Assembly (NCBI GenBank): GCA_945878065.1
Contig: CAMDXA010000009.1
Span: forward strand, 7,405-71,404
Source of the DNA: Bordetella parapertussis
GTDB lineage: Bacteria; Pseudomonadota; Gammaproteobacteria; Burkholderiales; Burkholderiaceae_C
Length of the DNA stretch: 64,000 bases
Reading direction: 5' to 3'
The position numbers and the translations under genes were made by a program. The notes under the pieces were generated by a model. It was not told the origin of the DNA. It was given only the letters and a program-made list of their open reading frames with translations, and searched no databases. The stretch's first letter is position 1. Each line of letters begins with the position of its first letter. This document shows positions 23,997 to 33,128 of the stretch, in pieces.

Positions 23997-25439
23997 ATGG
24001 CCGACTTGACCCACCAAACTGCCGAGCAATTGCTGACTTTGTTTCGTGATGGCGCGGTCTCGCCGGTGGAGGTGACACAAGAAGTGTTACAGCGTATCCA
24101 ACGCATCAATCCACTGATCAATGCGTTTTGTCTGGTCGATGAAGAAGCCGCATTGGCAAGTGCGCGAATAAGTGAGCAACGTTGGCAAGCGCACAGACAC
24201 AGTGGCGCAGCAGTTGGTGCTTTGGAAGGCGTGCCTGCTTCCATCAAAGATTTGATACTCACGCAAGGCTGGCCGACTTTGCGCGGCAGTCGCACCGTCA
24301 ACCCTAACCAAGCATGGGATGTGGATGCACCCGTCACCGCGCGTTTGCGTGAAGCCGGTGCGGTGCTCTTGGGCAAAACCACCACACCCGAATTCGGTTG
24401 CAAAGGCGAAACCAATTCGCTGCTGACTGGCATCAGCCGCAACCCGTGGAACTTGGCGCACACGCCCGGCGGTTCATCTGGCGGCGCATCCGCTGCGGTG
24501 ACAGCAGGCCTGGGACCGCTGGCGATCGGCACTGACGGCGCAGGCAGTGTGCGCATACCGGCTGCGTTTTGTGGCAACGTCGGTTTGAAGCCCAGCTTTG
24601 GTCGCGTCCCTGCTTACCCCTTGTCGCCATTTGGCTCGGTGGCGCACTTGGGGCCACACGCCATGAGCGTGACTGATGTGGCATTGATGATGAACGCCAT
24701 CACCCGTCCTGACGCTCGCGATTGGACCGCGCTGCCCTATGAGCATGTGGACTACACGGCACGCTTGAAGGACGGTGTCAAAGGTTTGCGCATCGCGTAT
24801 TCGCCCACTTTGGGTTATGCAACAAATGTGCACCCAGAAATTGCAGCGGCCACCGCACAAGCCGCTCAATATTTGCAAGACCTGGGCGCGGTGGTAGAGC
24901 AAGTCGACCCCGGCATCGAAGACCCGCTAGATATCACCACCGGTTTGTGGTTTGCCGGGGCTTACCAAGTGTGGCGCACTTTGAGTAAAGAGCAACAAGC
25001 CTTGACCGACCCCGACTTTGCGGCGCAAGCAGCCATTGGCGAGACACTGGACGCAAACGCCTTGCACCAGTTGAACCAACGCCGGGGACTGCTGGGCTCG
25101 CACCTGCGACAGTTCATGCAGCGGTTTGATTTGATACTCACGCCCAGCACGGCCGTGCCCGCTTTTAAAGCATTGCCTGCCGGACACAGCCCCATGACCT
25201 CAGAAGCCATGTTGGGTTGGACGCCTTTCAGCTACCCATTCAATTTGAGCCAGCAACCGGCTATCAGTTTGCCTTGCGGCTTGACCGCTTATGGCTTGCC
25301 CATGGGCGTGCAATTGGTCGGACCGATGTTTGCAGACGCGTTGGTGTTGCGTGCTGCCAAGGCGCTGGAAACCTGCTACGTGTGTTTGCGTCCTGATTTG
25401 GATGCTGATCGGCCTCTCGATTCAGCGTCCCATCCCTGA
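23997..25439 (+). CDS. Amidase-signature family amidase (second copy in locus)
   Basis: A 480-residue amidase-signature enzyme with the full triad: lysine in GVPASIKDLILTQG, cis-serine in TPGGSSGGASAAV, and nucleophile serine in GTDGAGSVRIPAAFCGNVGL. It is related to, but clearly diverged from, the amidase at 15924-17372, so this is not a recent duplication. GAGGAAAA sits just before ATG 23997. As last gene of the transporter/M81 operon it probably deamidates or cleaves an imported amide or peptide fragment (inference). GatA is a distant relative, but the context and lack of gatB/gatC argue against tRNA amidation. Confidence 0.9.
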   Translation: MADLTHQTAEQLLTLFRDGAVSPVEVTQEVLQRIQRINPLINAFCLVDEEAALASARISEQRWQAHRHSGAAVGALEGVPASIKDLILTQGWPTLRGSRTVNPNQAWDVDAPVTARLREAGAVLLGKTTTPEFGCKGETNSLLTGISRNPWNLAHTPGGSSGGASAAVTAGLGPLAIGTDGAGSVRIPAAFCGNVGLKPSFGRVPAYPLSPFGSVAHLGPHAMSVTDVALMMNAITRPDARDWTALPYEHVDYTARLKDGVKGLRIAYSPTLGYATNVHPEIAAATAQAAQYLQDLGAVVEQVDPGIEDPLDITTGLWFAGAYQVWRTLSKEQQALTDPDFAAQAAIGETLDANALHQLNQRRGLLGSHLRQFMQRFDLILTPSTAVPAFKALPAGHSPMTSEAMLGWTPFSYPFNLSQQPAISLPCGLTAYGLPMGVQLVGPMFADALVLRAAKALETCYVCLRPDLDADRPLDSASHP

Positions 25440-25490
25440 AGCCAATCTTGCTGGCGCATAATGCGCGGCTCTTTTCCTACTCATGCTTCC

Positions 25491-26270
25491 ATGACATTCA
25501 TTGCCCTAGACGTTGGCAACACCCGCCTGAAATGGGCCATGTACGCTGACCATTCGGTGGCCGCACCTTTGTTGGCGCAGGGCGCTGTGTTTTTAGAAAA
25601 TATCGACCGCTTGGCCGATGAAGATTGGAAATCACTGCCCGCCGCCACCCGCATGTTGGGTTGCATTGTCGCCGGGGACGCATTGCGCCGCCGCGTGGAC
25701 GAACAACTCGAACTCTGGGACCTGATGCCCAGTTGGGTGGTGCCGTCTTCCAGCGAAGCCGGTCTGCACAACGGCTACGACTACCCGACCCGCTTAGGCG
25801 CTGACCGCTGGGTGGCGATGATTGGCGCACTCGCGCGCATGAAACAACAAACCGCCAACCATGCGCCGCGCCCCATGGTGGTCGTCATGGTCGGCACCGC
25901 CGTCACGGTGGAGGCGATAGATGCACAAGGGCATTTTTTGGGCGGGTTAATTCTGCCCGGCCATGGCATCATGTTGCGTGCGCTCGAATCCGGCACCGCT
26001 GGACTGCGCGTGCCCACCGGTGAAGTGCGCGAATTCCCCACCAACACCAGCGATGCATTGACCAGTGGCGGCACATATGCCATTGCTGGAGCCGTCGAGC
26101 GCATGGTGCAACATGTGCGTGCACATTGCAAAGCCGAACCGCTGTGCTACATGACCGGCGGCGCGGGTTGGAAGATGGCACCGAGCATGTCGGTGCAGTT
26201 TGAGTTGGTCGACAGTTTGATATTCGATGGTTTGCGCCAGATTGCGGCGCAACGTTTCAGCGCAGACTAG
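25491..26270 (+). CDS. coaX: Type III pantothenate kinase
   Basis: A 259-residue type III pantothenate kinase, which phosphorylates pantothenate in the first step of coenzyme A synthesis. Three ASKHA-fold motifs are present: [12 protein letters not shown] at the N-terminus (phosphate 1), [16 protein letters not shown] in the middle, and [11 protein letters not shown] (phosphate 2). ATG 25491 places the first motif seven residues in, as is usual; an in-frame ATG at 25461 would add ten residues without similarity. The 3' end overlaps the convergent oxidoreductase gene by 14 bases. Confidence 0.93.
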   Translation: MTFIALDVGNTRLKWAMYADHSVAAPLLAQGAVFLENIDRLADEDWKSLPAATRMLGCIVAGDALRRRVDEQLELWDLMPSWVVPSSSEAGLHNGYDYPTRLGADRWVAMIGALARMKQQTANHAPRPMVVVMVGTAVTVEAIDAQGHFLGGLILPGHGIMLRALESGTAGLRVPTGEVREFPTNTSDALTSGGTYAIAGAVERMVQHVRAHCKAEPLCYMTGGAGWKMAPSMSVQFELVDSLIFDGLRQIAAQRFSAD

Positions 26271-28314
26271 CCACCTGCACCGCGCAGTCGTAAAACACCG
26301 GCGCGCGGCCCATGTCGGTCAGCAGTTGCGAGGTCAACTCGTTCACGTTCGTGCCGTTGGCACCAAGCTTGCGCCACCACACACCCAAGCCCACCACCAT
26401 GCCGGGTTGCGCGCGCGTGGTGATTTGCGCTTTGCATTCATAGCTGCCCCGGTCGTTGAACACGCGCACCATCTCGCCGTCATGCAATTGTCTGGCGGCG
26501 GCATCTTGCGGGTGAATTTCCAACAGCGGTTCGCCTTCCATGTCGCGCAGGCTTTTGATATTCACAAACGTAGAGTTCAAAAAATTACGCGCTGGTGGCG
26601 AAATCATGGCAAGAGGATAAGTAGCTGTCGCGTCAGATGGCTCGTAGTTCGGAATGTAGTCAGGCAAGGGCTCGAGACCCATGGCGGCCAGACGTTCGCT
26701 GACGAATTCGCACTTGCCCGACGGCGTGGGGAAACCGCCGTGCGCGAACGGTGCATCCGCCACCGGCCAGGCAGCGAAACCGTGTTGCATCAGCGTGTCC
26801 ATGGTCACAGGATGTGCGCTGTTCAAATTGGCCGGGCTTTGCAGCGAAGTGTTTAACAGCGCTTCATCTGACTCTTGCAATAAAGGGTCAGTCAAGCCCA
26901 TGCGCAGACTCAGTTCACGGAATATTTGCGTGTTGGTTTTGGCCTCGCCCATCGGCGCGATGGCCGGGCGGTTCAGCACCATATCGGTGTGGCCGTAGCT
27001 GTTGTGAATGTCCCAGTGCTCAAGTTGTGTGGTGGCTGGTAAAACAATGTCGGCGTAGTCGGCAGTGTCGGTCATGAAATGTTCCAGCACCACGGTGAAC
27101 AAGTCTTCACGCGCAAAACCTTTCACCACTTTCACCGACTCGGGTGCCACCGCCACCGGGTTGCTGTTGTACACAATCACGGCGTCGATCAAGCCCGGCG
27201 TGTTCAGCGCGTCGCCGATGGTGCTCATGTTGACTAGCGGTGCTTTGCTATTGCGGTGCAAGTCGGGCCGTTGCAAACCCATGTTGTTGGCGCGAGCATG
27301 GTGCGACGCACTCATCAACACGCCACCGGCGCGGTGCCGCCAGGCACCTGTGAGCGCAGGCAGGCAGGCGATGGCACGCACAGCATTGCCGCCGCCGCGA
27401 CTGCGTTGCACACCGTAGTTCAGGCGTATGCCCGCCGGTGTGGAGTGCGCGTAGTCGTAAGCGAGTTGGCGAATGTCTTCTGCGTTCAATCCGCAGACCG
27501 CTGCCGCGCGTTCGGGCGACCATTGCAATGCACGTTCGCGCAAAGCGTCAAAACCCAAGGTGTGTTGCGCGATGTAGTCGTGGTCCAACCAGTCGTGCGT
27601 GATGAGTTCGTGCATCAGCGCCAAGGCCAGCGCCGCGTCCGTGCCGGGTTTGATGGCCAGGTGCAGATCGCATTTATCGGCGGTTTCGCTGCGGCGCGGA
27701 TCGATGCACACCAAGCGAGCGCCATGGCGTTTAGCCTCTTGCGCGATGCGCCAAAAATGGATGTTGCTGGTGATGGAGTTGCTGCCCCAGATGATGATCA
27801 ATTTGGATTCGGCAAAGAAACCCATCTTCATGCCGAGCTTGCCGCCCAGCGTGTAGTTGAGCGCGTCGCCACCGGCATTCGAGCAAATGGTGCGGTCGAG
27901 TTTGGCCGCGCCCAGCAGATTGAAAAAACGCATGGCGATGGACTCGCCTTGCACCAAACCCATGGTGCCCGCGTAGCTGTAAGGCAGCAGTTTTTCTGGG
28001 TGGGTGGCGACGATGGGCTTTAACTTGTGGGCGATGGTGTTCAAAGCCTCGTCCCAACTGATGGGCTCGAACTGGCCACTGCCCTTGGGGCCTACGCGTT
28101 TCATCGGGTACAGCAAACGGTCCGGGTGGTAGGTGCGCTCGGTGTAGCGCGACACCTTGGCGCAGAGCACGCCGTCGGTCATGGGATGGTCCGGGTTGCC
28201 TTGCACTTTGGTGGCCACACCGTCTTGCACGGTAGTGACCAAAGAGCAGGTGTCGGGGCAGTCGTGCGGGCAGGCGCCCAGGATGGTGGTGGTGTTCATG
28301 GGTGCATTTTGCAT
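26257..28314 (-). CDS. Molybdopterin-dependent oxidoreductase with an N-terminal [4Fe-4S] motif
   Basis: About 685 residues of the DMSO-reductase superfamily. The N-terminus carries an iron-sulfur cysteine cluster ([12 protein letters not shown] then LCAKVSRY, spacing C-x3-C-x3-C-x27). Downstream are typical molybdo-bis-MGD dehydrogenase blocks, such as [15 protein letters not shown] and [20 protein letters not shown], plus the C-terminal cofactor-binding domain. No twin-arginine signal is seen, so the enzyme is probably cytoplasmic. The substrate is unknown; single-subunit relatives are often labelled formate dehydrogenase or BisC-like without proof. Start choice is uncertain: 28314 or 28299 both put the cysteines near the N-terminus, and 28380 gives a longer unsupported leader. 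The 3' end overlaps coaX by 14 bases. Confidence 0.87.
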   Translation of the reverse strand: MQNAPMNTTTILGACPHDCPDTCSLVTTVQDGVATKVQGNPDHPMTDGVLCAKVSRYTERTYHPDRLLYPMKRVGPKGSGQFEPISWDEALNTIAHKLKPIVATHPEKLLPYSYAGTMGLVQGESIAMRFFNLLGAAKLDRTICSNAGGDALNYTLGGKLGMKMGFFAESKLIIIWGSNSITSNIHFWRIAQEAKRHGARLVCIDPRRSETADKCDLHLAIKPGTDAALALALMHELITHDWLDHDYIAQHTLGFDALRERALQWSPERAAAVCGLNAEDIRQLAYDYAHSTPAGIRLNYGVQRSRGGGNAVRAIACLPALTGAWRHRAGGVLMSASHHARANNMGLQRPDLHRNSKAPLVNMSTIGDALNTPGLIDAVIVYNSNPVAVAPESVKVVKGFAREDLFTVVLEHFMTDTADYADIVLPATTQLEHWDIHNSYGHTDMVLNRPAIAPMGEAKTNTQIFRELSLRMGLTDPLLQESDEALLNTSLQSPANLNSAHPVTMDTLMQHGFAAWPVADAPFAHGGFPTPSGKCEFVSERLAAMGLEPLPDYIPNYEPSDATATYPLAMISPPARNFLNSTFVNIKSLRDMEGEPLLEIHPQDAAARQLHDGEMVRVFNDRGSYECKAQITTRAQPGMVVGLGVWWRKLGANGTNVNELTSQLLTDMGRAPVFYDCAVQVASLR

Positions 28315-28439
28315 GGTCAGGCCTGCGGCGTGCGCCAGCAAGGGCGATGAACTCGAAATCAGACAAAGGCTGTCCGGCATGGCCGGAATTGGCCAATCAG
28401 GTAGACTGATTACTCAATACTTACATACAGGTGACCCCT

Positions 28440-29630
28440 ATGAAACTGCTCGACTCGATCGCCACCGAAGCCGCCAGCATTGTTGCCCTGCGCCGCGACA
28501 TACACGCCCACCCCGAACTCTGTTACGAAGAAAACCGCACCTCCGACCTGGTGGCCGCGCAACTCAGCAGCTGGGGCATTGAAGTGCACCGCGGCATGGG
28601 CACCACCGGCGTGGTCGGCATCATCAAAAACGGCACCAGCAAACGCAGCATCGGCTTGCGCGCCGACATGGACGCATTGCCCGTGCACGAAGCCAACACC
28701 TTCGCCCACGCCAGCCAGCACCCCGGCAAGATGCACGCTTGCGGCCACGACGGCCACACCGCCATGTTGTTAGCAGCCGCGCGTCATCTGTCGCAGCACA
28801 AAAATTTCGATGGCACCGTCGTGCTGATTTTTCAACCCGCCGAAGAAGGCGGCGGCGGCGCGCGTGAAATGATCAAGGACGGTTTGTTCGATAAATTTCC
28901 TGTGGACGCGGTTTTCGGTTTGCACAACTGGCCCGGCATGGCGGTCGGCAAAGCAGCGGTCAGCGCCGGTCCGGTCATGGCGTCGAGCAATGAATTCAAA
29001 ATCACCATCAAAGGCAAGGGTTGCCACGCGGCCCTGCCGCACAACGGCATCGACCCGGTGCCTATCGCCTGCGAAATGGTGCAGGCTTTCCAAACCATTG
29101 TGTCGCGCAACATCAAACCGGTGGACGCCGGTGTCATTTCCGTCACCATGATCCACGCCGGTGAAGCCACCAACGTGGTGCCCGACAGCTGCGAGCTGCA
29201 AGGCACGGTGCGCACCTTCACGGTGGAAATACTCGACATGATCGAGCGGCGCATGAAGAGCATCGCTGAACACGTCAGCGCCGCGCACGAAGCCACGTGC
29301 ACGTTTGAGTTTGTGCGCAATTACCCGCCGACCATCAACCACGCCAAAGAGGCCGATTTCACCCGCAGCGTATTGGCTGACATCATCGGTGCGGAAAACG
29401 TGCTGGCGCAAGAACCGACCATGGGCTCGGAAGACTTCTCTTACATGCTGCTGAAAAAACCCGGGACCTATTTTTTCCTGGCCAATGGCGATGGCCAGCA
29501 CCGCGAGATGGGCCACGGCGGCGGCCCTTGCACCTTGCACAACCCCAGCTACGATTTCAACGACGACTTGATTCCCTTGGGCGGCACCATCTGGGTGAAC
29601 ATGGTCGAGAAGTTTTTAGCCAAGGCTTGA
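28440..29630 (+). CDS. M20 family amidohydrolase (hippurate/N-acyl-amino-acid type)
   Basis: A 396-residue M20D-type metallohydrolase. The metal-site motifs are MHACGHDGHTAMLL (His and Asp), the Glu pair in FQPAEEGGGGAREM, and the late histidine in GGPCTLHNPSYDFND. RRDIHAHPELCYEE is the N-terminal family signature. Related enzymes remove acyl groups from amino acids (hippuricase, N-acetylcysteine deacetylase, IAA-amino acid hydrolases); the exact substrate is open. ATG 28440 is preferred over GTG 28431 because AGGTG lies just before it. It is divergent from the molybdopterin oxidoreductase with about 125 bases between the chosen starts. Confidence 0.91.
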   Translation: MKLLDSIATEAASIVALRRDIHAHPELCYEENRTSDLVAAQLSSWGIEVHRGMGTTGVVGIIKNGTSKRSIGLRADMDALPVHEANTFAHASQHPGKMHACGHDGHTAMLLAAARHLSQHKNFDGTVVLIFQPAEEGGGGAREMIKDGLFDKFPVDAVFGLHNWPGMAVGKAAVSAGPVMASSNEFKITIKGKGCHAALPHNGIDPVPIACEMVQAFQTIVSRNIKPVDAGVISVTMIHAGEATNVVPDSCELQGTVRTFTVEILDMIERRMKSIAEHVSAAHEATCTFEFVRNYPPTINHAKEADFTRSVLADIIGAENVLAQEPTMGSEDFSYMLLKKPGTYFFLANGDGQHREMGHGGGPCTLHNPSYDFNDDLIPLGGTIWVNMVEKFLAKA

Positions 29631-29716
29631 ACCCTTGATGCAACTTGCAATGGCGTCACTGCCGATTGTTTTGTTGCCCTCAGCGCTTAATCAGCGCGCT
29701 GATCATTGCGAATTTT

Positions 29717-30367
29717 TCAGGCGCTGTACACCTGTATCAATGCCTGCAACTGGCTCTTAGGCACCTCGCTCAAATAAGGCAGCAGCAAACCCAGCACCTG
29801 TTGCGCACCGCGCAAAGCGCTGTGGCCGGCGTTGGTGTCTTCCAAGGCGTGACGCGGGTTTTGCACATACTCATAGCTCAGCCACCAGGTCAGCAACACC
29901 ACCATGTGCGTGGCGCAACTCTGGCGCTCAGCCTCACTTTGGTTGAGCAAGCCTTGTTGCTGCAAGCCTGAGAGCAAGGCTTCAAACGCTTGGTGTTTGC
30001 GTTGCAACACACCTTTGACCTGGCCTTCCAAATGCCGGTTTTTACTGAGTAAATCATTCAGGTCGCGGTAGATAAAACGGTGCTGCCAAATCAACTCAAA
30101 CAGGCTGTGCATGAAAAACCAAGCGTGCTCCATGTCATGCACGTCGTCGGCAGCAGGCAGCAAATGGAACATGCGGCCTTCAAATTCATCGAACAAGGCA
30201 TTGACCAGCAACTCCTTGCTCGGGTAATGGTAGAAAAGATTCCCCGGACTGATCCCCATGTCGGACGCGATCAATGTGGTCGCGACATTGGGCTCGCCAA
30301 AACGGTTGAACAGGCCCAAAGCCGTCGACGCAATGCGCTCGGCAGTTCGGCGCGGTGCTTTTTTCAC
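29717..30367 (-). CDS. TetR family transcriptional regulator
   Basis: A 216-residue TetR-type repressor. The N-terminal helix-turn-helix is clear: IASTALGLFNRFGEPNVATT, then LIASDMGISPGNLFYHYPSK with the YxHxxSKE-like end. The C-terminal ligand domain is helical and not assignable. It starts with GTG at 30367, three bases after the phasin stop, so it is the second gene of a phasin-regulator operon. A role in controlling polyhydroxyalkanoate or lipid genes is suggested only by this neighbour. Confidence 0.88.
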   Translation of the reverse strand: MKKAPRRTAERIASTALGLFNRFGEPNVATTLIASDMGISPGNLFYHYPSKELLVNALFDEFEGRMFHLLPAADDVHDMEHAWFFMHSLFELIWQHRFIYRDLNDLLSKNRHLEGQVKGVLQRKHQAFEALLSGLQQQGLLNQSEAERQSCATHMVVLLTWWLSYEYVQNPRHALEDTNAGHSALRGAQQVLGLLLPYLSEVPKSQLQALIQVYSA

Positions 30368-30370
30368 CCG

Positions 30371-30793
30371 TCAGCCCTTGGGGGCGGATTTGCCCATGCT
30401 GTCTTTGAGCGCTTTGAGTTCGGCTTCCAAGGTGCTTACGCGGTGCTGCAGTTGTGCCATGTCTTTCACATCTGGCAAGCCCAATTGGTGCAACGCCTTG
30501 GCCACCCGCTCTTCAAAAATCCCCTCCAACCGGTCAAACTGGCTGCTGGCGCGTTGTCCCATGTCGCTGGCCATGGCGCTGGCTTTGGCGGCCGCTTCGG
30601 CCATTTTGGCCTGGGCTTGCAACGTGGTTTCTTGCAACTTGCTGCCTTCTTTGACCAGCGACTCATACACCTTGCCGCCTTCTTGCTGGGCCTTGGCAAA
30701 AGCACCTAGCCCGGCCTGCCAAATCTGCTGGGCCGATTGCTTCATTTGTTCACTCATGTGCTGGGGGTCAAATTCTGGGGGTTTGCTGGCCAT
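30371..30793 (-). CDS. Phasin-type PHA granule-associated protein (PhaM-like)
   Basis: A 140-residue helical protein. The N-terminal SEQMKQSAQQIWQAGLGAFA followed by KAQQEGGKVYESLVKEGSKL is the phasin-family amphipathic region. The C-terminal third (DMAQLQHRVSTLEAELKALK) is a heptad-patterned coiled coil. Such proteins coat or organise polyhydroxybutyrate granules. The PhaM branch also activates PHB synthase and links granules to the nucleoid, through a basic tail that is reduced here to KSAPKG. AGGAGC lies five bases before the start. It is divergent from the RfaH-type gene. Confidence 0.8.
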   Translation of the reverse strand: MASKPPEFDPQHMSEQMKQSAQQIWQAGLGAFAKAQQEGGKVYESLVKEGSKLQETTLQAQAKMAEAAAKASAMASDMGQRASSQFDRLEGIFEERVAKALHQLGLPDVKDMAQLQHRVSTLEAELKALKDSMGKSAPKG

Positions 30794-30880
30794 GGCAGTG
30801 CTCCTGGGGTGAGGTAATTTGTCAAAATAAACGCTTTACAATGGAATAAATCCACCAGAGGTTTTACCTCAATCACGCTT

Positions 30881-31366
30881 ATGCATTGGTACGCCATTCA
30901 TTCAAAGCCTCGCCAAGAAGAACGCGCCTTGGATAACCTGCAAAGGCAGGGGTTTGAAGCATGGCTGCCGATGCTTACCGTCGAAAAGGTATTGCGCGGC
31001 AAACTCGCGCATGTGACCGAGCCCATGTTCAGCCGTTATTTGTTCATCCGCTTGGACACCGAACAAACCAATTGGTCACCGATTCGCTCGACCATGGGTG
31101 TGAGCCGCTTGGTCAGCTTTGGCAACCGACCCGCGGCGGTCGCAGATGAGTTGATTCAAGCCCTGCAAACCTTACCGAAGCGGACACCCGAACGTTTGTT
31201 TCAGCCGGGTCAGTCCATCAAAATTGTCAGTGGCCCTCTCAAAGGCATAGAAGGTATTTTTCAGCAAGCCGATGGCGAACACCGCGCCATGGTGTTGATT
31301 GATTTACTGAACAAGCAGCACCGAGTCACCACGCAGATGCAAGACTTGCGGCCAGCTTCGCTCTGA
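30881..31366 (+). CDS. rfaH: RfaH-type specialised NusG paralogue
   Basis: A 161-residue NusG-family antiterminator. The NGN domain opens WYAIHSKPRQEERALDNLQR and includes PMFSRYLFIRLD. A C-terminal KOW segment is FQPGQSIKIVSGPLKGIEGI. The length (about 160) and the opening match RfaH better than housekeeping NusG. RfaH-type proteins load on RNA polymerase at ops sites and keep long polysaccharide and surface-structure operons transcribed and translated. Here it directly precedes an UppS-type gene (5-base gap) and then the rhamnose genes. I could not find an ops-like GGCGGTAGC element in the 32155-32264 leader. Confidence 0.88.
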   Translation: MHWYAIHSKPRQEERALDNLQRQGFEAWLPMLTVEKVLRGKLAHVTEPMFSRYLFIRLDTEQTNWSPIRSTMGVSRLVSFGNRPAAVADELIQALQTLPKRTPERLFQPGQSIKIVSGPLKGIEGIFQQADGEHRAMVLIDLLNKQHRVTTQMQDLRPASL

Positions 31367-31371
31367 CATTC

Positions 31372-32154
31372 ATGGTTAATTCGCTGCAACACATCGCCAT
31401 CATCATGGACGGCAACGGACGCTGGGCCAAGAAGCGATTGATGCCCCGCACTGTCGGACATGTGAAAGGCGCCGCAAATGTTCGCCACATGGTCAAAGCA
31501 TGCGCTGATGCCGGGGTGACTTACCTGACCTTGTTTGCATTCAGCTCAGAAAACTGGCGCCGCCCGCCCGAGGAAATCAGCGCCTTGATGGGCTTGTTTT
31601 TGCAATACCTTGAAAACGAAGTGGCCGAAATGAAAGCCGCAGGCATACGCTTGCGTGTGATCGGGGACCGCAGTGCGTTTGCGCCATTGCTGCAGTCACG
31701 CATTGACCAGGCTGAGCAGGAAACCGCGCATAACAACCGTTTGCACTTAACAATTGCTGCCAATTACGGCGGCCAATGGGACGTGTTGAATGCCATGCGT
31801 GCTTGGCAAGTGGCTCATCCAGGTAAAAACTTGCAGGATTTAGACGCCAGTGGTTTGGCCGCTTACCTGAGCACTGCAGACTTGCCCGATCCGGAGTTGT
31901 TGATCAGAACCGGGGGCGAGTCCCGCATCAGCAATTTCTTGCTGTGGCAAACCGCGTACACAGAGTTGTATTTCACCGATGTGTTTTGGCCCGATTTTGA
32001 CGCGACGGCCCTGAAGAAAGCCACGCAATGGTTTGAACACAGGGTGCGGCGCTTTGGCCGTACCGACGATCAAGTGGCCGCCAACCCTGAAACGCCGGCC
32101 GCCTCTGACCCGATTTCAGCCCCGCTGTCGCCCCCCCATTTCAATATCAGCTAA
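31372..32154 (+). CDS. uppS: Undecaprenyl diphosphate synthase-type cis-prenyltransferase
   Basis: A 260-residue cis-prenyltransferase that makes the C55 lipid carrier from farnesyl diphosphate and isopentenyl diphosphate. The catalytic aspartate lies in IAIIMDGNGRWAKKRL. FAFSSENWRRPPEE and RTGGESRISNFLLWQTAYTE complete the conserved motifs, so the enzyme looks active. In many betaproteobacteria uppS lies between frr and cdsA in the outer-membrane biogenesis cluster. Here it stands alone behind an RfaH-type gene and before polysaccharide genes. It could be the only copy relocated, or a dedicated second copy supplying carrier for polysaccharide export; the window cannot decide. Confidence 0.92.
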   Translation: MVNSLQHIAIIMDGNGRWAKKRLMPRTVGHVKGAANVRHMVKACADAGVTYLTLFAFSSENWRRPPEEISALMGLFLQYLENEVAEMKAAGIRLRVIGDRSAFAPLLQSRIDQAEQETAHNNRLHLTIAANYGGQWDVLNAMRAWQVAHPGKNLQDLDASGLAAYLSTADLPDPELLIRTGGESRISNFLLWQTAYTELYFTDVFWPDFDATALKKATQWFEHRVRRFGRTDDQVAANPETPAASDPISAPLSPPHFNIS

Positions 32155-32264
32155 TATTCGCTATGCAGGCTTAGTCATTAGTTTCGGGTGCCTGCAATGC
32201 CCAACCGACGGATCACCCACTGTCACTTTTTCCCATTAGCTATTTCAGCAACAGGTAACCATAA

Positions 32265-33128
32265 ATGAAGAACGAGCCTCGCCCACCCCACCCACGCAAA
32301 GAACACGCCCCTGCACGCTCTGGCCGTTGCATGGCATTGATCGACAGCAATTACATGGCTTGGCTATTGCGCCAGTCCACCGATGCAGCCGCCGAAACGG
32401 AAACATACAACCGTATGGCCTTGATACCTTCGCTGGCACAAGCGCTCAAAGGCGCAGGCTTGGCCTTGGATATCCAACGTGTTTATTGGTATACCGACAA
32501 CCCCGATACCCAATTCCCGCATGACCAAATCGTTCGCCAATTGGATGCCGCGGGCGGTGAGCCCGGTGATGTGGTCTTTCAAGCCATGTCTTCTGACATT
32601 GCGCGATTGGCACAACACCATGCGTGTGAACATTTGCTCGTCGCCAGCGATGACGACCGCTTGACCGCTGCCATTGATGACGCGCAATTGCATGGCCTCA
32701 GTGTGTATTTGTTGGCTGATGAATCGGCCCGCCATATGGACCAATTGGTTACTGAAGACCCGGCGTGGTGTCGCTTGCTCGCTCAGGCTGATCGGCGTGT
32801 GTTGTTGTTGCCGCAAGCCGCGCGTGAACTCACTGCGGTGCCGCGTGCGTCTGCTGCCCCGTCCGCGCCCCAAGACCCTGAAGTGGTTCGTACCAAACTG
32901 CTGGAGGTCGTGACCCAGTGGTGGGATGATGAACCCGAGGATTTGCGCGAAGACTTGCGTGACGAGCTGCGTGGCAGCCACGGCATTCCGCAAGAAGTCG
33001 ATCGCCATATGTTGCTGCGTGTACGCCGTGCGCTTGACCGACCGCTCAGCTTCCCGGAGAAAAAAATACTGCGCGAAATGGTGCGCACCACAGTGCTGGG
33101 TATCACCGAAGAAAGTATGCCCGTATGA
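32265..33128 (+). CDS. NYN (PIN-like) domain protein, putative ribonuclease
   Basis: A 287-residue protein whose first 170 residues fit the NYN domain, a PIN-like nuclease fold. Candidate acidic/polar active-site residues are D27 and N29 in [13 protein letters not shown], the aspartate in [12 protein letters not shown], and the [18 protein letters not shown] segment with several aspartates. The C-terminal 85 residues are highly charged ([19 protein letters not shown]) and predicted helical; I cannot name a domain there. NYN proteins are known or suspected RNases acting on tRNA, rRNA or mRNA, but no substrate can be inferred. It overlaps rfbB by ATGA (33125-33128) and so is translated with the rhamnose genes. 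A 110-base leader separates it from uppS. Confidence 0.8.
   Translation: MKNEPRPPHPRKEHAPARSGRCMALIDSNYMAWLLRQSTDAAAETETYNRMALIPSLAQALKGAGLALDIQRVYWYTDNPDTQFPHDQIVRQLDAAGGEPGDVVFQAMSSDIARLAQHHACEHLLVASDDDRLTAAIDDAQLHGLSVYLLADESARHMDQLVTEDPAWCRLLAQADRRVLLLPQAARELTAVPRASAAPSAPQDPEVVRTKLLEVVTQWWDDEPEDLREDLRDELRGSHGIPQEVDRHMLLRVRRALDRPLSFPEKKILREMVRTTVLGITEESMPV

Noticed and set aside
29690..29703. 14-bp palindrome ATCAGCGCGCTGAT between the convergent M20 and TetR genes
   Set aside because: It could fold, but it lacks a loop and a T tract, so I cannot call it a terminator or an operator with confidence.
30811..30870. GAGGTAA and TTACCTC arms 46 bases apart in the phasin/rfaH gap
   Set aside because: The arms are perfect 7-mers but far apart, and this could occur by chance; not listed as a regulatory site.
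32155..32264. Search for an ops-like element in the leader of the NYN-rfb genes
   Set aside because: No GGCGGTAGC-like sequence was found, so an RfaH recruitment site cannot be claimed.
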